From: Pseudomonas sp.
GTDB lineage: Bacteria > Pseudomonadota > Gammaproteobacteria > Pseudomonadales > Pseudomonadaceae
Assembly (NCBI RefSeq): GCF_030683065.1
Contig: NZ_JAUXMX010000008.1
Span: forward strand, 1 to 55,628
Length of the DNA: 55,628 bases
Direction of reading: 5' to 3'
In this document: in pieces, positions 45,728 through 53,274 of the stretch
How the letters are laid out: every line of letters starts with the position of its first letter
Position numbering within the stretch: position 1 is the first letter of the stretch
Translations under genes and position numbers: made by a program
The notes under the pieces: model-generated
The model's database searches: none
What the model was told of the DNA's origin: nothing
What the model saw: only the letters and a program-made list of their open reading frames with translations

Positions 45728-46669
45728 TCAGAGTCCCCAGGCGATCAGTTGTTCGGCCAGCATCAGGTACAGCGGAATGCCGATCAGGATATTGAAAGGG
45801 AAGGTGATCCCCAGTGAGGCGGTCAGCGAGAGTGACGGATTGGCCGCAGGCAAGGCCAGGCGCATCGCGGCTGGCACGGCGATATAGGAGGCGCTGGCCG
45901 CCAGGGTCGCGAGTACGGCAGTACCGCCCAGCGACAGGCCCATCAGGCGTCCCAGCAAGGCGCCGATCAGGGCGCCGAGCAGTGGCATCAGCAGGGCAAA
46001 ACCAAGCAGGCGCAGACCGAACTGCCTGAGCGCACCGAGCTGGCCCGAGGCGATCAGGCCCATCTCCAGCAGGAAGAACGCCAGCACCGGCTTGAACATG
46101 CTGGTGTACAGCGGTTCCAGCGGTTTGATCGCTTCCTTGCCGGCCACCGCGCCGATGATCAGGCCGCCGAGCAGCAGCATGATGCTCTTGCCGAGGAATA
46201 TCTCCCGGCCCAGCTCGCGCCAGTCGGTGTCGCGGGCCATGCCCTTGGCCAGGAGGATGCCGACCAGAATCGCCGGGATCTCCAGGATCGCCACGAACAG
46301 CGGCATGTAGCTCTCGAACTCGATGCCGCGCGCCAGCATGAACGCCACCACTACGGCGAAGGTACCGGCGCTCACCGAGCCGTAATGCGCCGCGACTGCC
46401 GCGGCGTTGACCCGGTCGAACCCCAGGCTGCGCAGCACGCCGAAGGCCAGCACCGGCAGCATGATGCCCAGGCCCAGTACTAACAGTGCCTGGCCGAGCA
46501 ACTGCAGGCTGGCCTGCTCTGCCAATTCCACCCCGCCGTGCAGACCGATAGCCAACAACAGGATGATCGACAGGGTTTCATAGAGCGCTGGCGGCAGCTT
46601 CAACTCGCTTTTCAGCAAGCCGGCACACAGACCGAAGAGAAAAAACAGTACCACCGGGTCAAGACCCAT
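45728..46669 (-). CDS. sbtA: SbtA-like sodium-dependent bicarbonate transporter
   Basis: 313 residues with about 10 membrane segments in two inverted halves. Family-specific blocks: LFGLCAGLLKSELKLPPALYE (about 11-31), SIILLLAIGLHGGVEL, and in the second half LLEMGLIASGQLGALRQFG and SASYIAVPAAMRLALPAANPS. The family (PF05982, formerly DUF897) mediates Na+/HCO3- symport in cyanobacteria; the substrate in heterotrophs is inferred. sbtB follows by one base. No strong ribosome-binding site is obvious beyond GGAGGC 8-13 bases upstream. Confidence 0.9.
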   Translation of the reverse strand: MGLDPVVLFFLFGLCAGLLKSELKLPPALYETLSIILLLAIGLHGGVELAEQASLQLLGQALLVLGLGIMLPVLAFGVLRSLGFDRVNAAAVAAHYGSVSAGTFAVVVAFMLARGIEFESYMPLFVAILEIPAILVGILLAKGMARDTDWRELGREIFLGKSIMLLLGGLIIGAVAGKEAIKPLEPLYTSMFKPVLAFFLLEMGLIASGQLGALRQFGLRLLGFALLMPLLGALIGALLGRLMGLSLGGTAVLATLAASASYIAVPAAMRLALPAANPSLSLTASLGITFPFNILIGIPLYLMLAEQLIAWGL

Positions 46670-46789
46670 TATTGCCTCCGTTAGATAAATCCATGTGCTG
46701 CATGCGGCAGCGGCGGAACGTTAAGCGCGTCATCTGGCGCCTGCAAGGCATTACTTCATCCGGCTGCTAGCTGTGGCAGTGCTTAAAAA

Positions 46790-47115
46790 GCGCTATACCC
46801 CCGTTTGTTGAGCCCTATCGCAACCCCCGTAGGATGGCGTTGAGCGCAGCGATACCCATCGAGCGATTCATACCTGTGTCCGGTTGTTGTGGCTGAAATC
46901 CATGATGGGTTCCGGCGCGGTTATTCTGCTGGCAGCAGGTCAATTTGTGGGCGCCTAACCTAGGCGGGCCCACCTGCGCGGCCCGACCTAGGCGGCCCCA
47001 CCTACGCGGCCCGACCCATCCTACGGTCTTGATCCTTGAGCACCTAGTTTGCTGCGCGACGGGGGATCTCCAACAACAACGTTATCTCTCTTGCAGCAGA
47101 TAACGGGTGCATCGC
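46790..47115. mobile_element. Candidate MITE-like element with degenerate terminal repeats
   Basis: The left end GCGCTATACCCCCGTTTGTTG (46790) and right end TGCAGCAGATAACGGGTGCAT (47092-47112) resemble the ends of the element at 47125-47311. The interior carries another dyad: CGTAGGATGG (46828-46837) and CCATCCTACG (47016-47025). Ends are diverged, so this is tentative. Confidence 0.4.
46959..47014. repeat. Two tandem 28-bp repeats
   Basis: CCTAGGCGGGCCCACC... at 46959-46986 and CCTAGGCGGCCCCACC... at 46987-47014 are identical except for two bases. Probably replication slippage within a G+C-rich segment. Confidence 0.85.
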
Positions 47116-47124
47116 TTAAAAAAA

Positions 47125-47311
47125 GGCTATGTCCCAGTTGCACGTTGCACGACTTGCGCTGACAGCACCTCAGGAGAGATGACCAGTAAAAAGGCAGACG
47201 CGTCTGTAGGAGCCAGCTTGCTGGCGATCCGGGCCAGCAAGCCCATGCAACAGCATCGCCAGCAAGCTGGCTCCTACAGGGCTGCATGCAACACATAATG
47301 GGTACATAGCC
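47125..47311. mobile_element. MITE-like element carrying a REPIN, copy 1 (187 bp)
   Basis: Terminal inverted repeats of about 25 bp (GGCTATGTCCCAGTTGCACG on the left; the right end reads ACATAATGGGTACATAGCC) match at about 19-20 of 25 positions. The interior holds a perfect 24-bp inverted REP doublet, arms 47205-47228 and 47255-47278 (GTAGGAGCCAGCTTGCTGGC). The copy at 55403-55594 differs by three substitutions and a 5-base insertion. No transposase is encoded, so it would have to be moved in trans. Confidence 0.8.
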
Positions 47312-47341
47312 TTTAGAAAGGTTGCGTACCCATCAAAAGCT

Positions 47342-47404
47342 TCGCGGACAAGTCCGCTCCCACAAGGTCACCGTACAGCCATGTAGGAGCGGACTTGTCC
47401 GCGA
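47342..47404. repeat. REPIN, second type, copy 1
   Basis: Perfect 19-bp arms 47342-47360 and 47386-47404 (TCGCGGACAAGTCCGCTCC). A second copy with the same 63-bp length is at 55007-55069, and similarity continues about 120 bp past it in both places. Confidence 0.9.
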
Positions 47405-47604
47405 TAGCGTTCGCCAGAACGCCGTCATTCATGCGCGCTTGCGCCCCGCACCGGCCATCAAAAAGGCCATGCACCTGTTAGCTGTTGCAGCAGGCGCGCA
47501 GCGTGGAGATTGAGCGTAGCGAAGCCCAACAAGACAATGCACAGTCTTGTTGGGCTTCGTGGCGTGTTGTTTCAGGCCGCGTGCCCCGGCCTATCGCCGC
47601 GTAA

Positions 47605-48021
47605 TCAGAAGCTGAACACCTTGCGCCCTGGCTCCAGCATCGCGCGCCCCATTTCATCTGGTTTGGCAACACTTACGCCGTTTTTGAGTGCTTCAGCAGC
47701 GTGTCCGCTATTGGGCAGGTAGAGTGCACACACCGAGGCGGTTGCCCCTTTACTCATCGCCGCATTGAGCAGCTGGGCAGGTGTCACGTCGTTCGGCTTG
47801 AGCGGTTCGCCAGCAGCCTCTTTCAGGGCCAGATCACCCGCTTGATCACACAGCAGGATATCGACCTGCGCACCCTGCGCCTGCATCTGGTTGGCCAGCA
47901 CCATGGCCATGCCCTGGGTCATGCCGCTGGCATCACTGAGAATCACGGTAACCGGCTGCCCCTCGGCCGAAGCCAGGGAATAGACGCTGCAAAGCACGAT
48001 CGCACTGAGTAATTTTTTCAT
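47605..48021 (-). CDS. Exported DsrE-family protein
   Basis: 138 residues. MKKLLSAIVLCSVYSLASA is a Sec signal peptide. The mature part has the DsrE-like alpha/beta pattern: VTVILSDASGMTQGMAMVLANQM, VDILLCDQAGDLALK, MSKGATASVCALYLPNSGHA. Two cysteines remain after export: LLCDQ (about Cys58) and ASVCALYLPN (about Cys97). A Cys at the second position is where related sulfur carriers hold persulfide. ATG 48021 has AAGGAG 9 bases upstream. It is 31 bp downstream of the rhodanese gene on the same strand, almost surely co-transcribed. Confidence 0.85.
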   Translation of the reverse strand: MKKLLSAIVLCSVYSLASAEGQPVTVILSDASGMTQGMAMVLANQMQAQGAQVDILLCDQAGDLALKEAAGEPLKPNDVTPAQLLNAAMSKGATASVCALYLPNSGHAAEALKNGVSVAKPDEMGRAMLEPGRKVFSF

Positions 48022-48052
48022 TATTGATGACTCCTTGTGTGCGCCAGAAGGA

Positions 48053-48595
48053 TTACTGGCTGCGATAAATTTTCTCGGGGTTCATTTTCGGGCTCCACGG
48101 CAGCCCTTCGTTTTGCCAGCCGTTGAGCAAGCGAAAACCGGCGCGCTCGCCGTCCTTGATGCTGTCGCCCTGAAACCCGTGAATCACGTAGCGCGCATTG
48201 GGAAAGCCGTTGTCGCGCAGGTACTGGGCGCTTGGTTCGCCCCGCTCACTGCCCGAGCGGCACAGGGTGACGATCTCGGCATCGGCGGGCAGGCCGCGCT
48301 GCTCAAGTGCGTCGGCCACTTGGGCGACGAAGTCCGGGTTGCGGGTGGTATTGAACGCGCCGCGCTGCTCGTTCCAGACGCGGCGATCAACCAGCAGGTA
48401 AGGAATGTTCACGTGCACGCTGTCGGTAAAGCCGACAAACATGATCTCGACCGGATCGCGCACATCGACAAACAAAAAGGCGTTGTCTCCCGCCGCAATG
48501 CGCGCCTGCACTTCACTGGCGGCCAAGCCCATTTCATCTGCCTGCACCAACAGGCTGAGGCAGCAGCCAAAAAACGCAAAAACCAGTTTCTTCAT
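48053..48595 (-). CDS. Periplasmic rhodanese-like sulfurtransferase
   Basis: 180 residues. The signal peptide MKKLVFAFFGCCLSLLVQA is followed by one rhodanese domain: DNAFLFVDVRDPVEIMFVGF (about 41-60), DSVHVNIPYLL, and active loop VTLCRSGSERGEPSAQYLRD with catalytic Cys at about 118. ATG 48595 is chosen because a strong AAAGGAG lies 8 bases upstream. A perfect 18-bp palindrome sits 20 bases before the ATG. The DsrE gene follows at 31 bp. Expected role: receiving or donating persulfide sulfur outside the cytoplasmic membrane. Confidence 0.92.
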   Translation of the reverse strand: MKKLVFAFFGCCLSLLVQADEMGLAASEVQARIAAGDNAFLFVDVRDPVEIMFVGFTDSVHVNIPYLLVDRRVWNEQRGAFNTTRNPDFVAQVADALEQRGLPADAEIVTLCRSGSERGEPSAQYLRDNGFPNARYVIHGFQGDSIKDGERAGFRLLNGWQNEGLPWSPKMNPEKIYRSQ

Positions 48596-48615
48596 GGTCG
48601 ATCTCCTTTGGGGAA

Positions 48616-48633
48616 TATACCCCATGGGGTATA
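48616..48633. promoter_or_regulatory. Perfect palindrome TATACCCCATGGGGTATA, probable operator of the rhodanese-dsrE operon
   Basis: An 18-bp perfect dyad ending 20 bp before the rhodanese start codon, directly upstream of its ribosome-binding site, so a bound protein would block initiation. Runs of C and G flanked by ATA/TAT resemble CsoR/CstR-family operators. A matching 16-bp site lies upstream of cydA at 54764-54779. The regulator is not in the window. Confidence 0.75.
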
Positions 48634-48954
48634 CAAATCATCCTAGCCGCAAAGCATGCCAATGCCCACCAAAAGTGCTGCGACATAATGTCCATGGGCA
48701 ACCGCAAGCGGCGGTATGACGCGCACAGTCCTGCTCGCAACCGGGTTACAGGGGATCATCGGGAGAGTGTCCGTGCAGTGGCATGCAACGGACAGTGCGC
48801 GCGCCGGCAGGCAGTGGCATGGCTCACATCGTAGGAGCGGGCCATGCCCGCGAAACAACGGTCGCGGCCATGGGCGAATCGTGCGCTGCCGACCTACGGC
48901 TATTGCCTCACATCACTCAATGGGGGCGTGCAGCGGCCTTGGCAGGCGAGCGTT
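48634..48954. other. Spacer between cydC and the rhodanese promoter
   Basis: No gene seen in about 320 bp. It contains a REP with core GCGGGC-CAT-GCCCGC at 48837-48851 (GTAGGAGCGGGCCATGCCCG), close after the end of cydC on the minus strand. Confidence 0.6.
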
Positions 48955-50616
48955 TCAGCCCCGTGCGGTCAGCGCGCCCCAGGTAAGCACGCGGTCGGCG
49001 GTCGGCAGGGCTTGTGCGGCGTGCCCGAGCATGAGCACCGTTCGGCCTTGTAGCCAGGCATCCAGACGCGGCTTGATGCGTTCGCGCGTGGCGTGGTCGA
49101 GGCCGGAAAACGGCTCATCCAGAATCACCACCGGTGCATCCCTGAGCAGCACCCGCGCCAGGGCCAGGCGGCGCCCTTCCCCACCCGAGAGTTGCTTGCC
49201 GGTCTCGCCCACCCAGGTATTCAAGCCCTGGGGGAAGGTGTCCACGCTGTCCGCCAGGTCAACCATTTCCAGCGCCCACCAGAGCGCCTCGTCGCTGGCA
49301 TCCGGACGGCCAAGCAACAGGTTGGCGGCAATACTGTCATGCAGCAGTTCGGTTTCCTGGGGCAGGTAGGCTAACTGCCCACGCCAGGCATCCAGCGCAA
49401 GGTGCGGCAGCGCGATGCCACCGGCGCTGAAAAAGCCGCTGTCCGGGTCAATCAGCCTGGCCGCCAGTGCCGCCAGGGTAGATTTACCGCACCCGGAAGG
49501 CCCGGTGATAGCCAGGCGTTCACCGGCGGCAAGCTGCAGATCAAGCTGCTGCATACCCGCATGCGCGACGCTCACTGCCTGCCAGCGCAGACTCATATCG
49601 TGCGGTACAGGCACGGGGACAGTCGGGTTGAGCAACCGGCCGGCCATGGCGGCCTGGCGATTCAGGCGCGCCGCCGCAGCCACGGTAGCCCCCCACTGGG
49701 CAAAGGCCGCAGGCAACCCGGCAAAGCCTTCGTTGAGGGCCATCAGCGCCAGCACGATCATTACCACCACGGGCCCGCTGAGCAGCCCTTGCTGGTAGGC
49801 CAACATGCCGGCAAACAGCCCCAGCAAGCTGGCACTCAATACCCCAAGCAGCCCCAGCGCCTGGCCCAAGACAATGCGTCCCTGCAGGGCCAACTGATCG
49901 TCCAGCAGCTGCTGGCTCTTGAGCAACAGGGCCTGGCGGTGCACGGCCAGACTGCCCGCCGCGGTCAGTTCCGCCAGCCCCTGGAGCTGGTCGATGCACT
50001 GCACGCGCAGCGTATCCAGCTGCTCCACGCGACGGGCACTGAGCTGCCGGCCCGCCGCGGCCATGCCTGCAGTCACCAGCAACAACACGGCCAGCAATAG
50101 CAGCAGTAAAACCAGCGCCAGGAGCGGGTGAAACAGGGCAATCAGCCCGCAGACCAGCACAACCCCCAGCAGGGCCACCGCAGGCGGTGCCAGCAGGCGT
50201 AGGTAGAGGGTATCCAGGGCATCAATGTCGGCGGTCAGGCGGTTCAACCATTGTGCCGCGCGCAAGCGTGCGAGGGTGACGCCATCGAGCTGCGCCAAGG
50301 CGGAGAAATGCTTGACCCGCAGATCCGCCAGCAGCCCGAGTACCGTGTTGTGATTGAATACCCGCTCGCTGTAGCGCGCCACGGTGCGTGACAGGGCAAA
50401 CAGGCGAATGCCGCCGCCCGGTACGTAAATATCGAACAGCGCCTGATAACCGCCCGCCCACAGCAGCGCAGTGACGCCAGTTGCGGTAATGAACCAGCCG
50501 GACAAGGCCAGCAGCCCCACCGCACTGAGCAGCGTCAGCGCCATCAATAACGCGCCAATCAGCAACCGGCCGCGCCAGTGCTTCATGCCCTGCAGCCAGG
50601 GCAGCAGTTCATGCAT
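48955..50616 (-). CDS. cydC: CydC subunit of the heterodimeric thiol/heme ABC exporter CydDC
   Basis: 553 residues. Six membrane segments span about 15-300 (GRLLIGALLMALTLLSAVGL, LLALVLLLLLLAVLLLVTAG). The ATPase domain from about 335 has Walker A GPSGCGKSTLA, Q-loop LAYLPQETELLHDS, signature KQLSGGEGRRLALARVLL, Walker B VVILDEPFSG and H-loop MLGHAAQ. The family exports cysteine/glutathione or handles heme and is needed to assemble cytochrome bd. It starts 8 bp inside the end of cydD. The cydABDC order and overlaps indicate one operon. Confidence 0.93.
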   Translation of the reverse strand: MHELLPWLQGMKHWRGRLLIGALLMALTLLSAVGLLALSGWFITATGVTALLWAGGYQALFDIYVPGGGIRLFALSRTVARYSERVFNHNTVLGLLADLRVKHFSALAQLDGVTLARLRAAQWLNRLTADIDALDTLYLRLLAPPAVALLGVVLVCGLIALFHPLLALVLLLLLLAVLLLVTAGMAAAGRQLSARRVEQLDTLRVQCIDQLQGLAELTAAGSLAVHRQALLLKSQQLLDDQLALQGRIVLGQALGLLGVLSASLLGLFAGMLAYQQGLLSGPVVVMIVLALMALNEGFAGLPAAFAQWGATVAAAARLNRQAAMAGRLLNPTVPVPVPHDMSLRWQAVSVAHAGMQQLDLQLAAGERLAITGPSGCGKSTLAALAARLIDPDSGFFSAGGIALPHLALDAWRGQLAYLPQETELLHDSIAANLLLGRPDASDEALWWALEMVDLADSVDTFPQGLNTWVGETGKQLSGGEGRRLALARVLLRDAPVVILDEPFSGLDHATRERIKPRLDAWLQGRTVLMLGHAAQALPTADRVLTWGALTARG

Positions 50617-52288
50617 CGTTGAGGCTCCCGTTGGACAACTGCACGACCCGATCGGCCATCCGCACCAGCGCCGGGTGATGCGTGGCGATGATCAGCGTGC
50701 GTCCAGCCCCGGCCAATGCGTGCAAGGCCTCGACCACCTCCGCTTCACTCTGCTCGTCGAGGCTGGCAGTGGGTTCGTCCAGCAAGACCAGCTGCGCATC
50801 TGTCAGCCAGACCCGCGCCAGCGCCAGCCGCTGCGCTTGCCCGCCGGACAACCCACGGCCGCCCTCGCCCAAGGGGCTGTCCAACCCATTGGGCTGCGCG
50901 GCCAACACCTCGTTCAGCCCGACCGCAGCAATGGCCCGGCGCATGGCTGGCTCATCCGCGCCAGGTGCGGTCAGACGCAGATTTTCTGCCCAACTGCCTT
51001 TGATCAGAAACGGCCGCTGGCCCATCCAGGCCAGCGGCATGACGCCGGCAGCCTGGCCAAACAGGCTGACGCTACCGCTATCCGGCTGCACAAAACCCGC
51101 CAGGCAATGCAACAGGCTCGACTTGCCGGAACCGGAGGCTCCGGTCAGGGCAATCACTTCACCGCGCGCGACCCGCAGGTCTATGCCGCGCAGAATCAAC
51201 CCTCGCCCCGCATAAGCGAGACTGAGGTCATGCACGCTGATGGTGTTGGCGTCGGCGCCGCTGGTGTCGGCTTCGCGCACCGCGACTTCACCCTGCGCCA
51301 GATCGGCCAGCACATCGGCCGCCGCCAGCGCCGCCGCCCGGTCATGGTAATGCTGGGCCAGACTACGCAGGGGCTGGAAGAACTCCGGGGCCAGCAGCAG
51401 GATAAACAGCCCGCTGAACAAGGTCAGTTCAGGTGAAGGGCCGTAGTCGATATGGCCGAGCAGGCCGAAACCGATGTACATGGCCACCAAGGCGATCGCC
51501 ACCGAAGCAAAAAACTCCAGCACTGCCGAGGACAGAAAGGCCACCCGCAGGGTCGCCATGCTGAGGTTGCGGTAGTCCTGCGCGGCAGAGTCGACAGCTG
51601 CAATAGCGCTGGGCACCTGGCCGAACAGCTGCAAGCTGGTGAGGTTGCGCACGCGATCGAGAAATTGTCCGGCCAGACGGCCGGCTTGCAGTACGTGGCG
51701 CTGGCTGACCTGCTCGGCACTCATGCCAACCAAGGCCATGAACAGAGGAATCAGTGGCGCTGCAAGCAATAGAAATAACGCCGCCAGCCAGTCGAGTCGA
51801 AACACCACTAACAACAGCAGCCCCGGCACCAGCAAGGCCAGCCACTGCTGCGGCAGGTAGCGGGCATAGTAGCCATCCAGCGCATCCACCTGCTCGACCC
51901 ACTGGTTGGTCAGGCTGGCGCTGGAAAAACCGGCCAGGCGCACCGGCCCGAGCCTGGCCCACAGGGCACTGACATCAACCCTGACCTGCTGACGCACCGC
52001 AGCGCTGGCATGTTGCCCCAACCGCTCCTGCAGGCCCTGAGCCAGCACCCGCAGCAACACAGCCAACACCAAGGCGAGCCCCGCGGGCCAGAGCGTGCTG
52101 AACACTGCCGCGTCGATAAACACGGCGTGCACCAGCCAGGCAATCAGGCCCATCTGGGCGATGATGGCCAGTGCACTGACTACCCCGGCAACGACAGCGC
52201 CCAACAACAGGGGGCGTACCGCAGCCTGTCGCTGTTCAAGCCAGTGGCGGCTCCGGCGTTTGCGGCTCTGCTCAGTGATAGCCTTCAC
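50609..52288 (-). CDS. cydD: CydD subunit of the heterodimeric thiol/heme ABC exporter CydDC
   Basis: 559 residues. Transmembrane region about 25-300 including LLLGAVVAGVVSALAIIAQMGLIAWLVHAV-type helices. ATPase motifs are Walker A TGASGSGKSSLL (about 370), signature RGLSGGQAQRLALARV, Walker B LVLLDEPTASLD and switch His in IATHHP. It overlaps cydB upstream by 17 bp and cydC downstream by 8 bp, so translation is tightly coupled. It forms a heterodimer with CydC in the inner membrane. Confidence 0.93.
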   Translation of the reverse strand: MKAITEQSRKRRSRHWLEQRQAAVRPLLLGAVVAGVVSALAIIAQMGLIAWLVHAVFIDAAVFSTLWPAGLALVLAVLLRVLAQGLQERLGQHASAAVRQQVRVDVSALWARLGPVRLAGFSSASLTNQWVEQVDALDGYYARYLPQQWLALLVPGLLLLVVFRLDWLAALFLLLAAPLIPLFMALVGMSAEQVSQRHVLQAGRLAGQFLDRVRNLTSLQLFGQVPSAIAAVDSAAQDYRNLSMATLRVAFLSSAVLEFFASVAIALVAMYIGFGLLGHIDYGPSPELTLFSGLFILLLAPEFFQPLRSLAQHYHDRAAALAAADVLADLAQGEVAVREADTSGADANTISVHDLSLAYAGRGLILRGIDLRVARGEVIALTGASGSGKSSLLHCLAGFVQPDSGSVSLFGQAAGVMPLAWMGQRPFLIKGSWAENLRLTAPGADEPAMRRAIAAVGLNEVLAAQPNGLDSPLGEGGRGLSGGQAQRLALARVWLTDAQLVLLDEPTASLDEQSEAEVVEALHALAGAGRTLIIATHHPALVRMADRVVQLSNGSLNDA

Positions 52289-53273
52289 CCGCCCTCACCT
52301 TGCCGCGGAACACCCAGTAGGTCCAGGCGGTGTAGGTCAGCACGATAGGGATGACAAACAGCAGGCCCAGCAGCAGGAACAACTGCGACTCCGGCGCCGA
52401 GGCAGCGTCCCAGATGGTGTGGTTCGGCGGGATGATATAAGGCCACTTAGTAACCAGCAGCCCCAGGTAAGTGAAGATGAACAGGCCCATGGTAGCCATG
52501 AAGGGCATGGCTTCACGGCGTGCGCGCAGGCTGCGGAAAATCTGCAGCGCACACAAGCCAGCCATTACCGGGAAAATCCAGATCAGGCCGATAGCCGAGA
52601 ACCAGCGCGCGTAGGCAGACGGATCAACCGACGGCGTCCAGATGCTGATGGCGACAAATACCAGCAGCACCGCAGCCAGCAGCTTGGGCGCCAGTTTGTA
52701 GGCCCAGTCCTGGATATAGCCTTCGGTTTTCATGATCAGCCAGGTGCAACCGAGCAACGCATAGCCAGCCAGCAGACCGATGCCGGTCAGCACAGTAAAG
52801 GGCGTGAGCCAGTCCAGCGCGCCACCGACATACACCAGCCCTTCAGTGTTGAAGCCCTGAATGTAGGCACCGACCACCGCCCCCTGGGCGAATGAAGCGA
52901 CGATGGAACCGCCGGCAAACGCCCAGTTCCACAGGTAGCGCGAGCGATTGGCCTTGAAGCGAAACTCGAACGCCACGCCGCGGAAGATCAACCCTGCCAG
53001 CAGCAGAAAGACGCCGATATACATGGCCGGCAGCAGCACCGAATAGACCAGCGGAAAAGCCGCCAGCAACCCCGCACCACCGAGCACCAACCAGGTTTCA
53101 TTGCCGTCCCAGACCGGCGCCACCGAGTTCATCATCACATCGCGGGCCTGCTCGTCCGGGGCGAAGGGAAACAGAATGCCCACGCCCAGATCGAAGCCGT
53201 CCATCAGTACGTACATGATGATGCCGAAGGCGATGATCACCGCCCAGATCATCGAAAGATCGAAATGTTCCAT
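52272..53273 (-). CDS. cydB: Cytochrome bd-type quinol oxidase subunit II
   Basis: 333 residues, about 8-9 membrane helices. The N-terminus MEHFDLSMIWAVIIAFGIIM and YVLMDGFDLGVGILFPF are the CydB/CioB hallmark. Conserved WDGNETWLVLGGAGLLAAFP and RGVAFEFRFK follow. It pairs with subunit I to bind the hemes. Only 1 base separates it from the cydA stop, and its 3' end overlaps cydD by 17 bp. The name cioB is equally apt if subunit I is CIO-type. No separate CydX-like small subunit gene is visible in the operon. Confidence 0.94.
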   Translation of the reverse strand: MEHFDLSMIWAVIIAFGIIMYVLMDGFDLGVGILFPFAPDEQARDVMMNSVAPVWDGNETWLVLGGAGLLAAFPLVYSVLLPAMYIGVFLLLAGLIFRGVAFEFRFKANRSRYLWNWAFAGGSIVASFAQGAVVGAYIQGFNTEGLVYVGGALDWLTPFTVLTGIGLLAGYALLGCTWLIMKTEGYIQDWAYKLAPKLLAAVLLVFVAISIWTPSVDPSAYARWFSAIGLIWIFPVMAGLCALQIFRSLRARREAMPFMATMGLFIFTYLGLLVTKWPYIIPPNHTIWDAASAPESQLFLLLGLLFVIPIVLTYTAWTYWVFRGKVRAGEGYH

Positions 53274-53274
53274 G

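Larger units (their letters stand above)
46670..47604. other. 935-bp gene-free repeat cluster
   Basis: No gene. In order it holds a possible TIR element (46790-47115) with a 28-bp tandem repeat inside it, a well-defined TIR-REPIN element (47125-47311), a second REPIN (47342-47404), and a perfect 16-bp stem (47520-47535 with 47544-47559, loop AATGCACA, arm CGAAGCCCAACAAGAC) just before the DsrE gene end. Confidence 0.75.

Noticed and set aside
46793..46812. Third operator half-site (ATACCCCCGTTT) upstream of sbtA
   Set aside because: Only one half matches and the sequence is better explained as a degenerate end of a TIR element.
47520..47559. 16-bp perfect stem CGAAGCCCAACAAGAC as a terminator of dsrE
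   Set aside because: No U-run follows on the minus strand; the TGGGCTTCG arm recurs elsewhere near other repeats, so it is kept only as repeat content of the gap.
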